DNA from: Clostridiales bacterium
GTDB taxonomy: Bacteria; Bacillota; Clostridia; Lachnospirales; JAQSXR01
Assembly (NCBI GenBank): GCA_029256575.1
Contig: JAQSXR010000002.1
Span: forward strand, 136,272 to 200,271
Direction: 5' to 3'
DNA: 64,000 nt
Under the pieces are notes generated by a model. That model made no database searches. It was not told the DNA's origin and saw only the letters and a program-made list of their open reading frames with translations. The position numbers were made by a program, and so were the translations under genes. This document shows, piece by piece, positions 18,797 through 27,326 of the stretch (within the stretch, counting starts at the first letter, position 1; each line of letters begins with the position of its first letter).

Positions 18797-19324
18797 CTAA
18801 CTTCTAGCCATTTGATAATATCCTTGCGGATAACCACATACTGGACATCTTTCAGGTGCACATTCCCCCCGCATGATATTTCCACAGCCCAAACAAATCC
18901 AGGTAACAGGTTCTGGTTTACATAGCAATTCATTATTTTGTATGTCCTCAGCAACTGTTTGAAAAATATAATTGTGATTAAATTTAATATTTGCAATTCC
19001 ATTAAATAACGACGCTATATTATCATACCCTTCTGCTGTTGCAACTTCAGAAAAACTTTGATACATTTCTCTATCTATTATTTCTTCATCTCTAGCTTGT
19101 ATTAAGTTTTGTAGTGTACTAGTATCTCCACCTGTTAATATTCTTCCAAGTCTCTCCGCAATAAACCTTTCGTTTCTCGATACGGTTTCAAAAATATTAA
19201 CAATTTCAATTAGTACTTCTTCTCTTGCCCTTATGCTAAATAATTCATACTTAGTACTCGCTTTTAGTTGTGCCTCATAAGCATTTTGTATATTTATAAA
19301 GGTTTGGCTTTGCTGAAAGTCCAT
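18797..19324 (-). CDS. Rubrerythrin-like protein with degenerate di-iron site
   Basis: A 175-aa protein: a ferritin-like four-helix domain (residues ~1-135), then a rubredoxin-like iron site, CLGC and CPVC, with WICLGCGNIMRG near 143. The rubredoxin cysteines are intact. In the helical domain the usual Glu-x-x-His pattern of helix 2 reads NERFIAE, without His, and helix 4 reads IANIKFNHN, where the usual Glu appears to be Lys; so the di-iron peroxidase centre may be incomplete (my alignment by eye). Intact rubrerythrins reduce peroxide in anaerobes. This one may transfer electrons, sense, or be spore-associated. Monocistronic. Confidence 0.75.
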   Translation of the reverse strand: MDFQQSQTFINIQNAYEAQLKASTKYELFSIRAREEVLIEIVNIFETVSRNERFIAERLGRILTGGDTSTLQNLIQARDEEIIDREMYQSFSEVATAEGYDNIASLFNGIANIKFNHNYIFQTVAEDIQNNELLCKPEPVTWICLGCGNIMRGECAPERCPVCGYPQGYYQMARS

Positions 19325-19416
19325 ATTTCCTCCTTTTGAACAAAATTAATATTAACGCTTTCTTTAATATATGAAGTTTATTATAAATTAATGTTATTGC
19401 AAGGATAAAAAACAAA

Positions 19417-19457
19417 CTATTGATGGTAAAAGGTTACTAACCCTTACCACCAATAGC
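19417..19457 (-). terminator. Terminator of the GHL10/SLH gene
   Basis: CTATTGATGGTAA pairs with TTACCACCAATAG with mismatches in the middle. It lies 18 bp past the minus-strand stop; T-rich sequence follows. Confidence 0.7.
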
Positions 19458-19474
19458 TTTTTATTTTAGTATTC

Positions 19475-21130
19475 TTATTTTTGTATTCTCATATTTGCAT
19501 TTACTACTCTGGAAACTATCGTAGCTGCTTCTGCTCTCGAAAGTGCCGAAGAATCTCTCATATTTCCTTTGTCATCTCCAATAAAAATACCTGCAATTGC
19601 TAAATTCATACTATAGTCACTGCACGGATATTTTATGAAAGATAAATCACTATTAATTGGTGTAAAGCTTGCATAGGATAAGACTTTAGCTACTTCTTCC
19701 CTTGTAATAATAGCATTTCTTTCTGCCTCCGTATTAACAGGGACTAAGGCTGTCATTCCCATTTGATCTGCATAGTCTTTATAGGAATCATACCATTCTC
19801 GATTCTCATCTCTCTTTACTCCAAGTGATCCAGCTAGAATCTTAATAAATTCTATTCTTGTTACTTGATTTTCAGGTTTGAAAGAACCATCTATATATCC
19901 TGCAATTCCACCCTTCCTAACGATATATTCAATATTAGGTTTTCCCCAATGATTTTCCGAAACATCTGTAAACTTAATTTCAATTGGATTTTCCATATTA
20001 AATTTAGATATTTGAGTTAATCCACCATAATGATTATTAATTAAAAAGTTAGATCTATAGTAGAAGCTTCCTTTAACATTTTCATATTTTTGATTTATTG
20101 CTAATTGTGATCCAATTTCTAAAGCAATACGATCATTGTATATTCCTTGACCTATATATAGATCAACATTAGTTCCCTCAACTTCTTTATTCCACCAGCT
20201 TACTATCGTTTCATAATCAACCATAGTATGCCCTTGATAAAAGTATACTTGCGGAACGATATAATCAATCCACCCATTTTGTATCCATTTTCTAGTATCT
20301 GCAGCTGAATAGTAGTATGCTTCGTTCGAATATTTATGTGTATTAGAACCTGTTGGATCGGATGAAATGTTTTTCCATACAGATATTGGACTAACACCAA
20401 ATCTAACATTTTTATCGATTGCTTTAATAGCAGAATGTACTCTTGCAATCATATCACTAATATGATCTCTTCTCGCATTGGCTACTGGACCATCTTTACT
20501 CTCACCCGTAGGAAGTGGGTAATTTGCTGGGTAGAAATAATCATCAAAGTGTATTCCATCCACGTCATAGTTTGTAACTATTTCTTCAACTGTTTTAACA
20601 ATATGTTGTTTTACTGATTCTAGTTCTGGATTGTAGTACCATGTATTATCATACTTAAATATCATTGAAGGATCTAACTTTGCAGGGTGATTCGCACTAA
20701 GTTTATTGATATCATAATTTGGTGTACTAACTCGATACGGATTTAACCATGCATGAAATTCAATGTCTCTTTTATGTGCTTCTTCAATCATAAACTGCAT
20801 CGGATCATAACCTGGGTCCTTGCCTTGTACTCCTGTTAATACGTCAGACCAAGGGTTAATGGCTGACTTATAGAGTGCATCTGATTTAGGTCTTACTTGC
20901 ACTACTACAGAATTTAGTCCAGCTTCCATAATAATATCTAACGTTTTTATGTACTCTTTTTTTTGTGCCTCAATATTGTTTATTGTATTAGGCAGTGGAA
21001 AATCCAAATTATATACTGTAGTTATCCACACTGCTCTCATCTGATTGTCAAAGGTTATAGCCTTAGAATTAACATTAAATGCACTTGTTATAAAAATAAT
21101 AGCCATTGCTAGAGTTATAATTTTTTTCAT
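19475..21130 (-). CDS. Secreted GHL10-family (DUF187) glycoside hydrolase-like protein with SLH domains
   Basis: About 551 aa. A signal peptide (MKKIITLAMAIIFITSAFNV) is followed by a GHL10/DUF187 TIM-barrel, residues ~30-385, with the family motifs MRAVWITTVYN, VVVQVRPKSDALY, HAWLNPYRV, DGIHFDDYFYP and DYIVPQVYFYQ. The C-terminal ~170 residues carry S-layer homology repeats (DVSENHWGKPNIEYIV, IAGYIDGSFKPENQVTRIEF), so the protein is probably held on the cell wall. The family is thought to act on cell-wall or storage polysaccharides; substrate not known. The ATG at 21130, directly after GGAGGTAAAC, is preferred to an ATG five codons upstream. Confidence 0.85.
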   Translation of the reverse strand: MKKIITLAMAIIFITSAFNVNSKAITFDNQMRAVWITTVYNLDFPLPNTINNIEAQKKEYIKTLDIIMEAGLNSVVVQVRPKSDALYKSAINPWSDVLTGVQGKDPGYDPMQFMIEEAHKRDIEFHAWLNPYRVSTPNYDINKLSANHPAKLDPSMIFKYDNTWYYNPELESVKQHIVKTVEEIVTNYDVDGIHFDDYFYPANYPLPTGESKDGPVANARRDHISDMIARVHSAIKAIDKNVRFGVSPISVWKNISSDPTGSNTHKYSNEAYYYSAADTRKWIQNGWIDYIVPQVYFYQGHTMVDYETIVSWWNKEVEGTNVDLYIGQGIYNDRIALEIGSQLAINQKYENVKGSFYYRSNFLINNHYGGLTQISKFNMENPIEIKFTDVSENHWGKPNIEYIVRKGGIAGYIDGSFKPENQVTRIEFIKILAGSLGVKRDENREWYDSYKDYADQMGMTALVPVNTEAERNAIITREEVAKVLSYASFTPINSDLSFIKYPCSDYSMNLAIAGIFIGDDKGNMRDSSALSRAEAATIVSRVVNANMRIQK

Positions 21131-21279
21131 GTTTACCTCCGACATTTTATTATATATTTTAGCAAATTACTCTATATTTTGCTATCTATTTATATTATAT
21201 CATGTATTTTTTTATATAAAAGCTTGATTCCATATATACCATATATTACATCAAATCTCTTTATTTATAAGCAAAAAGC

Positions 21280-21322
21280 AAGATAAGAAACTCACTTAAC
21301 TAAAAAGCGAGTTCCTTATCTT
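21280..21322 (-). terminator. Terminator of the hydrogenase operon
   Basis: AAGATAAGGAACTC pairs with GAGTTTCTTATCTT (one mismatch) on the minus strand and is followed by GCTTTTTGC. It lies 25 bp past the group B hydrogenase stop. Confidence 0.75.
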
Positions 21323-21347
21323 AATGGACCAAATCTTTTTTCAATCT

Positions 21348-22802
21348 TTATTTTCTATGCGAAGAAAACTCATATTCGCTGTAGCTTTCTAAACTTTCAT
21401 AAATTCCTCTTGTATCTGCTTTACTTAATAATTCATTTCGATTTCGATTTATCATAGGACCTACACTTACACTACCAGGCCCGTTCACACATCCGCCTTC
21501 ACAAGCCATACCTTCTATTAAATCTTCCGGAAGTTTTCCGCTTTTTAGAATCAGAAGAGCTTTCTTACACTCTGCAGCACCGTTACATTGTCTAACCTTA
21601 TACTCACTCGCATCATGCCCTTTTTCTTCAAGTGCTCGTACAACTGCTGCTGTAACACCACCCGCACTTCCAAACTTCTTAGCATATATACTCGCTTGTT
21701 GCACTTCTTCTGCATTAATGTCAAATTCTATCTCAGAAGCTTCAAACAATACTTTAAGCTCCTCGAACGTTAATGCGTAATCAGCACTATCTTGTGTTAC
21801 ACTATCGAGAACTTCACCTTTTTTAGCAATGCAAGGCCCTATAAATACTACGATTGATTCAGGAGACATTGCCTTGATTAATCGAGCCGTTGCGGTCATA
21901 GGTGAAACTGTTGTAGACATACAATCATATACGGTTGGATAATGTTTCTTAATCATGTTTACAAATGCAGGGCAACAAGATGTAGTCATTTTATTACCTT
22001 TTGATTTTGCTTCAAATAGTTCTTCTGCTTCACTAGCAGCCACTATATCTGCTCCTATTGCAACTTCAAACATATCAGTAAATCCTAACTTTTTAATTGC
22101 ATCTTTTAGTACACCTATGGTAATATCTTTTCCAAATTGACCTTCGATAGCAGGTGCCACCATCGCATAGACTGGTGTCTTCGTTTTAATTAGTTTTATA
22201 ACATCTACAAGGAATGAACGGTCTGAAATAGCTCCGAATGGGCAATCTTTTATGCAAGCTCCACAGTTAATGCATTTTCCTGAATCGATCACAACTATAT
22301 TATTCTCATCCATTGAAATTGCGTCTACTGGGCAACTTCTTTTACAAGGTCTCATTAAATCTGCTATTGCATTGTATGGACAGGCAGATGCACATGCACC
22401 ACACTCTTTACACAAAGATGGATCTATGTACGCTCTATCTTTCGTCATCGAAATAGCTCCAAATTTACAGGATTGTTGACACTTCTTGCTCATACATTTT
22501 TGACAATTATCGGTTACAACATATCTCATTATCGGACACCCTTCACAAGCAGAGCTGATAACTTGAACTATGTTTTTATTCCCCTTATTTGGTACTGGTG
22601 TTTTCCCTTGTGCTAATCGAATTCTTTGACTAATGATTTCCCTTTCTTTATATACACAACATCTAAAGTTAGGTCTTGGTCCTTCGAGCATTTCATAAGG
22701 TAATTTATCTGCATCACTAAGTTTGTCATTTAGTGCTAATTTTGCTACTTCATATAATACTTCATGTTTAATATTGTTAATATTATAATTTTTTTCTAAC
22801 AC
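21348..22802 (-). CDS. [FeFe]-hydrogenase, group B type (iron-only hydrogenase large subunit)
   Basis: 484 aa, cytoplasmic. After an N-terminal domain with CCVYKEREI and CEGCP come several ferredoxin-like CxxCxxC clusters: CQKCMSKKCQQSC, CKECGACASACP, CKRSCP and CINCGACIKDCP. The H-cluster domain has all three signatures: TSCCPAFVNM (L1), PCIAKKGE (L2) and EGGCVNGPG (L3). This arrangement matches group B [FeFe]-hydrogenases, found in clostridia and poorly characterised biochemically. It starts at GTG with AGGAGG upstream and follows the SpoIIE-like phosphatase by 12 bp. Maturases HydEFG are not in this window. Confidence 0.88.
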   Translation of the reverse strand: MLEKNYNINNIKHEVLYEVAKLALNDKLSDADKLPYEMLEGPRPNFRCCVYKEREIISQRIRLAQGKTPVPNKGNKNIVQVISSACEGCPIMRYVVTDNCQKCMSKKCQQSCKFGAISMTKDRAYIDPSLCKECGACASACPYNAIADLMRPCKRSCPVDAISMDENNIVVIDSGKCINCGACIKDCPFGAISDRSFLVDVIKLIKTKTPVYAMVAPAIEGQFGKDITIGVLKDAIKKLGFTDMFEVAIGADIVAASEAEELFEAKSKGNKMTTSCCPAFVNMIKKHYPTVYDCMSTTVSPMTATARLIKAMSPESIVVFIGPCIAKKGEVLDSVTQDSADYALTFEELKVLFEASEIEFDINAEEVQQASIYAKKFGSAGGVTAAVVRALEEKGHDASEYKVRQCNGAAECKKALLILKSGKLPEDLIEGMACEGGCVNGPGSVSVGPMINRNRNELLSKADTRGIYESLESYSEYEFSSHRK

Positions 22803-22814
22803 GTTTTCCTCCTT

Positions 22815-23987
22815 CTAGTAATACTTTACTGTTACATTTTTGCCCATAAGCGTTGCTGCGATTTTAATTTCATCAATCAATTTCATTCTAATACTTAAAT
22901 CAAATGGCAAACCTGGATTTTGATGTGCTTCATTTATTGCTTTCCCCACAAGTAGTGTTAAATCTGTGCAAGATTCAATAATAACCTTTGCAATCATTGA
23001 ACCTCCATTGTCTAGGTCTAATTCATCAAAAAACTTCTCATCAATTTGATCTTCATTATATCTTCTCATTAAGGCTAATGCTCTCGTTAATGTAAGAACC
23101 CCTTCTGTAACTAAATCTATCCCTACTATTTTAGCAATTGGTGGCAAAGAAGGATCCGTATAGTTTAAAGAGGTTTCTATCTTTTTATGAAGTACTCTAG
23201 CAGCTATATTAGCTGAAGTTCCACCACAAATGATTCTAGTAGTTTGTCCCTTCATTAGTTCTCTCACTATGTTGATATCGTCCGTGTCGTTTAGTGGAGG
23301 GCCTGTAAATAATGTAACTGGCTTACTATTTATAATTCTAACTGCCGCGATTGTAGTGTCGTCTCCCGGCAACTGCATATACAAATCATCACAAGCTTTG
23401 CTTAGCATAGCTGCCAGTCTAGAGGCAGAAACAGTCTTACTAGCTGCTTCAACCGTGTATTCTGCTACACTTTCCCAAGTCCATCCGTAATTTAATATTT
23501 TACCAACCCCAGCATGAATTGCTCCATCACTCATTAATACTAAACTATCACTAGGCTTAACACGGAACCTGCTCTCTTTAATTATTTTACCTTCAATTAT
23601 ACGCTCAACAGATGGTAGCTTATTAATTTTCCCATCACGAACAAACACACAAGCTGGATTATCAAATTCTACTAAGTATACTTCTCCAGTGTGGAAAATT
23701 TGTAATATACTGAAGGTTGAATATGCTACTTGTCTAACCTGACAAACTGGTAATGTCTTCACAATTGTTTCTACACATTCATCTATTGATGCTCCATTTC
23801 GAAACATAGTTCCAAGTATTTTAGAAGTTAAGGTTGCTAGAATATTTGCTTTAACTCCACTACCCATTCCATCAGCTAATATTACAATATTAGAATCCTC
23901 TGTTTTTAATATCTCAACTTTATCGCCGCATAACTCTTCGTGATGCTTATTCAAACTTATGTATGATATGTCAACGCTTACGCTCAT
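22815..23987 (-). CDS. SpoIIE-like PP2C-type serine phosphatase
   Basis: A 390-aa cytoplasmic phosphatase. The PP2C/SpoIIE fold is marked by VILADGMGSGVKAN (metal Asp, ~residue 39), LVLMSDGAIHAG (~148) and PGDDTTIAAVRI (~205). About 170 further residues follow the phosphatase domain, with GGTSANIAARVL and GIDLVTEGVLTLTRAL. Standard SpoIIE has many TM helices; this one has none. It overlaps the sensory hydrogenase gene by 4 bp (ATGA) and precedes group B hydrogenase. This neighbourhood fits the known clustering of SpoIIE-like phosphatases with sensory [FeFe]-hydrogenases, suggesting H2 or redox signalling by dephosphorylation. Confidence 0.85.
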   Translation of the reverse strand: MSVSVDISYISLNKHHEELCGDKVEILKTEDSNIVILADGMGSGVKANILATLTSKILGTMFRNGASIDECVETIVKTLPVCQVRQVAYSTFSILQIFHTGEVYLVEFDNPACVFVRDGKINKLPSVERIIEGKIIKESRFRVKPSDSLVLMSDGAIHAGVGKILNYGWTWESVAEYTVEAASKTVSASRLAAMLSKACDDLYMQLPGDDTTIAAVRIINSKPVTLFTGPPLNDTDDINIVRELMKGQTTRIICGGTSANIAARVLHKKIETSLNYTDPSLPPIAKIVGIDLVTEGVLTLTRALALMRRYNEDQIDEKFFDELDLDNGGSMIAKVIIESCTDLTLLVGKAINEAHQNPGLPFDLSIRMKLIDEIKIAATLMGKNVTVKYY

Positions 23988-25336
23988 TTCTTTTTCACAG
24001 CCTCTCCATCAAAGAGGATCGTATCTCTCATCCTTGTAAGTGTAACCTTTGTTTCTGCAGTTGTCTCGCCAAGTAGCCCTGCTATTTGCTGTGCTACCAT
24101 CATTTGTTTATCAATAACTCTTTGCGCTATTTCTATCGTTTCAACTTTTATTTTATAATCTTGTTTTATTTTTTCTTCTTCTTCTGAGATGTCTTGGAAA
24201 ATGCCTAAAACACCGTCTATTTCTTTTACATAAACAATATTTACTTTAACAGTTAAATTCCATTCCGTAAGTTCTATTTTTTTCCCTAAAATACTTGTAT
24301 GCGTTTCTAATACATATTCAAAATCAGAATGATCAATAAACTCATATAAATACATTTCTTTTGCTTCTAACTTACTTTTCTTAAACGCTTTTTCCGCAGA
24401 GGAATTAAATTCTGCTATTTTCATTTCACGATCTACGATTAATATAATGTTTGGTGAGGTACTCAAAACTATGTTAGACATAGAGGTAGCCTTCTCATGC
24501 ATATATGGAATGCACATTGTTAGTTCCGCTTTCCCTCGAAATACTGCAATTGCTTTTTCTCTACAAGAAGAATAACCACAAGCCCCACAATTAAGCTCAT
24601 GTTGCTTTTCAGTTTTCCCAGTTTTTTTCAGGATTTTCCTAATAATTTCTTCAGATGGAATCTCTTCGTTCGGTGATCTATCTACAAATACTTTGTTTAG
24701 CGAAATGTTCTCTAAATCTTCCTTATATTCGGTTAGGTATGCTGCTTCTTTTTTAATTGCATCTTCCATATCAAGTTTAACTTTAAATCTAGAAATAAAA
24801 TCTCGTTCCACTGCAGACCCCTTTATACAACCTCCACTACAAGTATTTACTTCTATAAAGCAATCAGAAACTTCACCTTTGGACATACTCTCAAATAATT
24901 CAATGCAGTTCTTAATTCCATGAACATAGAATTTTCTATATTTATCAGTTTTATTATTCGTTGCAATAACAGCAGACAAAACTCCGCTACTAATCGGATA
25001 CAACCTATTCACTCTAGGATCTGGATTATGGGGTTCAACTTCATCGCATTCCATTATGTCAATGTTCTTTTCACTTAACCACTCTTCTAGTTCCGTAAAA
25101 TTAATAACTGCATCAATATACCCTTCCACTCTCGGGTCATCAACTGCTTCTCTTTTCTTAGCGATACAAGGACCTAGAAAAACAACTTTAACATCTCTAC
25201 CTAATTCCTCTTTAATTATTTTTCCGTGAGCAATCATAGGTGAAACTACCGGTGCCATATATTGTACTAAATTGGGATAATAAATCTCAATTAAATCATT
25301 AACGCTTGGGCAACAAGTCGTAATGATATTCTCCAT
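23984..25336 (-). CDS. Sensory [FeFe]-hydrogenase with PAS domain, 3' part of a broken gene
   Basis: 450 codons from an internal ATG. The H-cluster domain has TTCCPSVND (L1), PCIAKKREA (L2) and CSGGCIKGSA (L3). A 4Fe-4S domain CGACGYSSCREKA follows (~252), then a PAS domain (~290-400) and a coiled-coil-like end (YKIKVETIEIAQRVIDK). This is the group C/HsfB-type sensor layout. The reading frame stays open upstream of the ATG and encodes TNEYNKLLNEGK, which looks like native coding sequence, but the N-terminal ferredoxin part is in another frame (25365-25655). About 25 residues of the H-domain seem deleted at the join. Likely a pseudogene or a recoded gene. Confidence 0.8.
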   Translation of the reverse strand: MENIITTCCPSVNDLIEIYYPNLVQYMAPVVSPMIAHGKIIKEELGRDVKVVFLGPCIAKKREAVDDPRVEGYIDAVINFTELEEWLSEKNIDIMECDEVEPHNPDPRVNRLYPISSGVLSAVIATNNKTDKYRKFYVHGIKNCIELFESMSKGEVSDCFIEVNTCSGGCIKGSAVERDFISRFKVKLDMEDAIKKEAAYLTEYKEDLENISLNKVFVDRSPNEEIPSEEIIRKILKKTGKTEKQHELNCGACGYSSCREKAIAVFRGKAELTMCIPYMHEKATSMSNIVLSTSPNIILIVDREMKIAEFNSSAEKAFKKSKLEAKEMYLYEFIDHSDFEYVLETHTSILGKKIELTEWNLTVKVNIVYVKEIDGVLGIFQDISEEEEKIKQDYKIKVETIEIAQRVIDKQMMVAQQIAGLLGETTAETKVTLTRMRDTILFDGEAVKKK

Positions 25337-25364
25337 TTTACCTTCGTTTAATAATTTATTATAT

Positions 25365-25655
25365 TCATTTGTATTGCCCTGCTTTCTTATATTTAAGGAT
25401 TCCTAAGTAAGAAGGTGCTAGCGAAACTACTACTTTCATTCCTAATTTTATGTATTGTTTTACTTTATCTAAATCACTAATAATAGATTTTGCATTTTGT
25501 GGGCATATTTCGAGGCAATGTCCACATAGAATACATTTTTCATTTAAGATTTGTGCATGATTATCTTTTACTACAATTGCTTTAACATCACAGGTACGAA
25601 CACATTTATAGCAGTCTTTACACTGTGTCTCCTTAAAACCAATTACATTAATCAT
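25365..25655 (-). CDS. Sensory [FeFe]-hydrogenase, 5' part of a broken gene (2x[4Fe-4S] domain)
   Basis: About 96 codons starting MINVIGFKETQCKDCYKC. Two ferredoxin clusters are visible, CKDCYKCVRTC and CILCGHCLEIC, followed by the first strand of the hydrogenase domain (VVSLAPSYLGILKYKKAGQ), after which the frame ends in TGA two codons later. The rest of the hydrogenase domain continues in a shifted frame at 23984-25336. The start at 25655 has AGGAG 10 nt upstream and is preferred over a codon 12 residues earlier. As it stands, this would yield a small soluble ferredoxin-like fragment. Confidence 0.75.
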   Translation of the reverse strand: MINVIGFKETQCKDCYKCVRTCDVKAIVVKDNHAQILNEKCILCGHCLEICPQNAKSIISDLDKVKQYIKLGMKVVVSLAPSYLGILKYKKAGQYK

Positions 25656-25711
25656 AATATAGTTGCTCCTATCTAAGGTTATTGGTGTCAAATATGATCA
25701 CAACAACCATC

Positions 25712-25954
25712 TTATGCTAGTCTTGGTAACACTTCTTCATTAAAGAATTTTTCTGTTGTACTTGGAACTAGAGAAAAGATTTGATCATCTATTTTTACAC
25801 TTACTCCTTTTGTACATTCTCCCATACAGAAAGAACCGTTCATTTCTATCTTGTCGTTGATTTCATTTAAAGACACGAGTCTTTCCAAAATTTGAATTAC
25901 TTCTCTTGAACCTTTTAAATGGCAAGAGCTTCCTATACATATAGTAATAGTCAT
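25712..25954 (-). CDS. Thioredoxin-like [2Fe-2S] ferredoxin (NuoE C-terminal domain type)
   Basis: 80 aa. Cysteines at CIGSSC (C6-x4-C11) and CMGEC (C-x3-C, ~43-47) match the single [2Fe-2S] cluster of the thioredoxin-like ferredoxins related to NuoE/HndA; HLKGS after the first pair is characteristic. Probably feeds or accepts electrons for the sensory hydrogenase encoded immediately downstream (57 bp gap). It has a paralogue at 37235-37471 with altered cysteine spacing. Strong AGGAGG site. Confidence 0.85.
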   Translation of the reverse strand: MTITICIGSSCHLKGSREVIQILERLVSLNEINDKIEMNGSFCMGECTKGVSVKIDDQIFSLVPSTTEKFFNEEVLPRLA

Positions 25955-26103
25955 ATTGCGCCTCCTTTTATAATTAAAATCTAGATTATATGATTATTAT
26001 TGTTAAATTTTTAACGTACTAAAGGTATTTTAGCACACATATTTGAAAAATCAAGTGTTTTATTGATATGTTCAATAATAAATACATCTATATAGAGAGC
26101 TTT

Positions 26104-26206
26104 GCTCACAAAAAAAAAGGAAGCAAGAATGATATGTTCCCTCCAAAGTTGTTTTGGTTATTTACCATGTCTACTTTAGATGACTCCTATCATTCATGCT
26201 CCCTAT
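26104..26206 (-). terminator. Long structured terminator of the AAC(3)-like gene
   Basis: On the minus strand GGAGCATGAATGATA pairs with TATCATTCTTGCTTCC across about 60 nt, followed by nine Ts. Inside is a second hairpin, CCAAA with TTTGG. The length (about 100 nt) and multi-branched form are unusual for a simple terminator. Confidence 0.75.
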
Positions 26207-26217
26207 AATATTTAATA

Positions 26218-27012
26218 TTACGCCCTATTCTCTTCAATCCATTTCACAGAGAAATCAACCAAATCTCTTTGATTCATAAACCTGATTTCTGCATTTCCAA
26301 TTACATCTATATTAACTAAATTCTTTTCTTCAAATGCTTTCCCTATTTCCTCGAAGTCTTCACCTTCAACCACTAAGGTCTCATATGTAACCCATTTTCT
26401 TTGCCCATCTACTAATATTGCACTGCTTTCTTCCGCATTGTGCTTACTTTCGTACTCAGCTCTTACATCCGCTAAATGAATCGATGTATTTTTATCATAT
26501 CCCACTCCTAGTAATAATACGTGTCCATTCTTTTCATACAATTTAGCAATTGGAGAACCTTCCCCAAATATATTAGATAAATCATGCTCATTCGTAAAAT
26601 AATCGGCATTTTTGCCTACTGCTGCTATTGATCGAGCTGGGTGATCACTTCGTTTTGCACCAGGCCATCTACGAAACATCTCTGCAACGGAACCCATTGT
26701 ATTCGTTGGAGTAATATCTTTATCATAAGCTGGCCAATTATCTCGAATAATTTGCCACCATTCTTCTGGTTCCTCCCAATGTACTCCTGCCTTTGGATCA
26801 AGGTTCTTCCAGGTTTGTGTTGGCATTAATATCGTTCCTTCTTCTCCAACCGCATCTAATAACGCTTCAATAATAATTTGAGGTCCTCCGCAAACAAAAC
26901 CAAAGCTTTTTAATGATGTATGTACGATTATGTCCATACCTTTCGTAACTCCAACTTTATTTAGACCATCAATAATATCTTGTTTTAAAACAATCTTTCT
27001 TTCTATTTCCAT
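26218..27012 (-). CDS. Aminoglycoside N(3)-acetyltransferase-like protein
   Basis: About 264 aa of the AAC(3)/YokD family, which transfer acetyl from acetyl-CoA to the 3-amino group of aminoglycosides or unknown amines. Family motifs: VHTSLKSFGFVCGG near residue 30, LMPTQTW near 62, NTMGSVAEMFRRWPGAKRSDHPARSIAAVG (as separate short blocks) near 105-130, and LLGVGYDKNTSIHLAD near 170, with the conserved His. The ATG at 27012 follows GGAGGG by 7 nt; a GTG at 27027 overlaps the ribosome site. Chromosomal homologues often do not give clinical resistance, so substrate is open. Monocistronic. Confidence 0.88.
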   Translation of the reverse strand: MEIERKIVLKQDIIDGLNKVGVTKGMDIIVHTSLKSFGFVCGGPQIIIEALLDAVGEEGTILMPTQTWKNLDPKAGVHWEEPEEWWQIIRDNWPAYDKDITPTNTMGSVAEMFRRWPGAKRSDHPARSIAAVGKNADYFTNEHDLSNIFGEGSPIAKLYEKNGHVLLLGVGYDKNTSIHLADVRAEYESKHNAEESSAILVDGQRKWVTYETLVVEGEDFEEIGKAFEEKNLVNIDVIGNAEIRFMNQRDLVDFSVKWIEENRA

Positions 27013-27158
27013 TTTTATTCCCTCCACTAAATGTATAAAATAATTAATAGTTATATATTACCAAATTATTCATAGAAATACAATGGTTAATCGTATAACT
27101 TTGTAACTAATGTTATTATTTAGTACAACAACTTTACAACAACTATATGTTTACTCAG

Positions 27159-27187
27159 TTGACAAATACTTTGTTACTTGATATATT
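27159..27187 (+). promoter_or_regulatory. Promoter of the fluoride-riboswitch antiporter unit
   Basis: -35 TTGACA (27159-27164) and -10 TATATT (27182-27187) with an exact 17-bp spacer. The start of transcription would be just before the aptamer. Confidence 0.8.
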
Positions 27188-27195
27188 GTAACAAA

Positions 27196-27253
27196 TGGGA
27201 ATGAGGTTCTCCCTTGGTCTATACCAAAACCGCTTATTAAGCTGATGACTTCT
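27196..27253 (+). promoter_or_regulatory. Fluoride riboswitch (crcB motif) aptamer
   Basis: P1 is GGGA/TCCC with loop ATGAGGTTC. After a small extra hairpin (TTGGT/ACCAA) comes AACCGCTTATTAAGCTGATGACTTCT in segments: P3 GCTT/AAGC and the conserved CTGATGAC. The loop GAGGTT (27203-27208) pairs with GACTTC (27247-27252) to form the diagnostic pseudoknot. The arrangement matches the crcB-motif consensus and precedes a transporter gene. Confidence 0.85.
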
Positions 27254-27290
27254 GTGATTATTAATCGCAGAAAATTGTCAGCTTTTCTTG
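27239..27290 (+). terminator. Riboswitch-controlled intrinsic terminator
   Basis: AGCTGA (27240-27245) pairs with TCAGCT (27278-27283), with inner TTCTG/CAGAA and GATT/AATC, followed by TTTTCTT. The 5' arm reuses aptamer bases including the pseudoknot strand, so terminator and bound aptamer are mutually exclusive: fluoride would switch transcription on. Confidence 0.75.
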
Positions 27291-27326
27291 ATATTCTGGA
27301 AACATTTGAAAATGGAGGATTATATT

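Noticed and set aside
18731-19002. Frames around the rubrerythrin 3' end
   Set aside because: Overlap a large inverted repeat and the rubredoxin-coding part in other frames; no ribosome sites.
26104-26206. T-box or other riboswitch
   Set aside because: No T-box sequence or known aptamer core was found; it lies downstream, not upstream, of the gene it follows.
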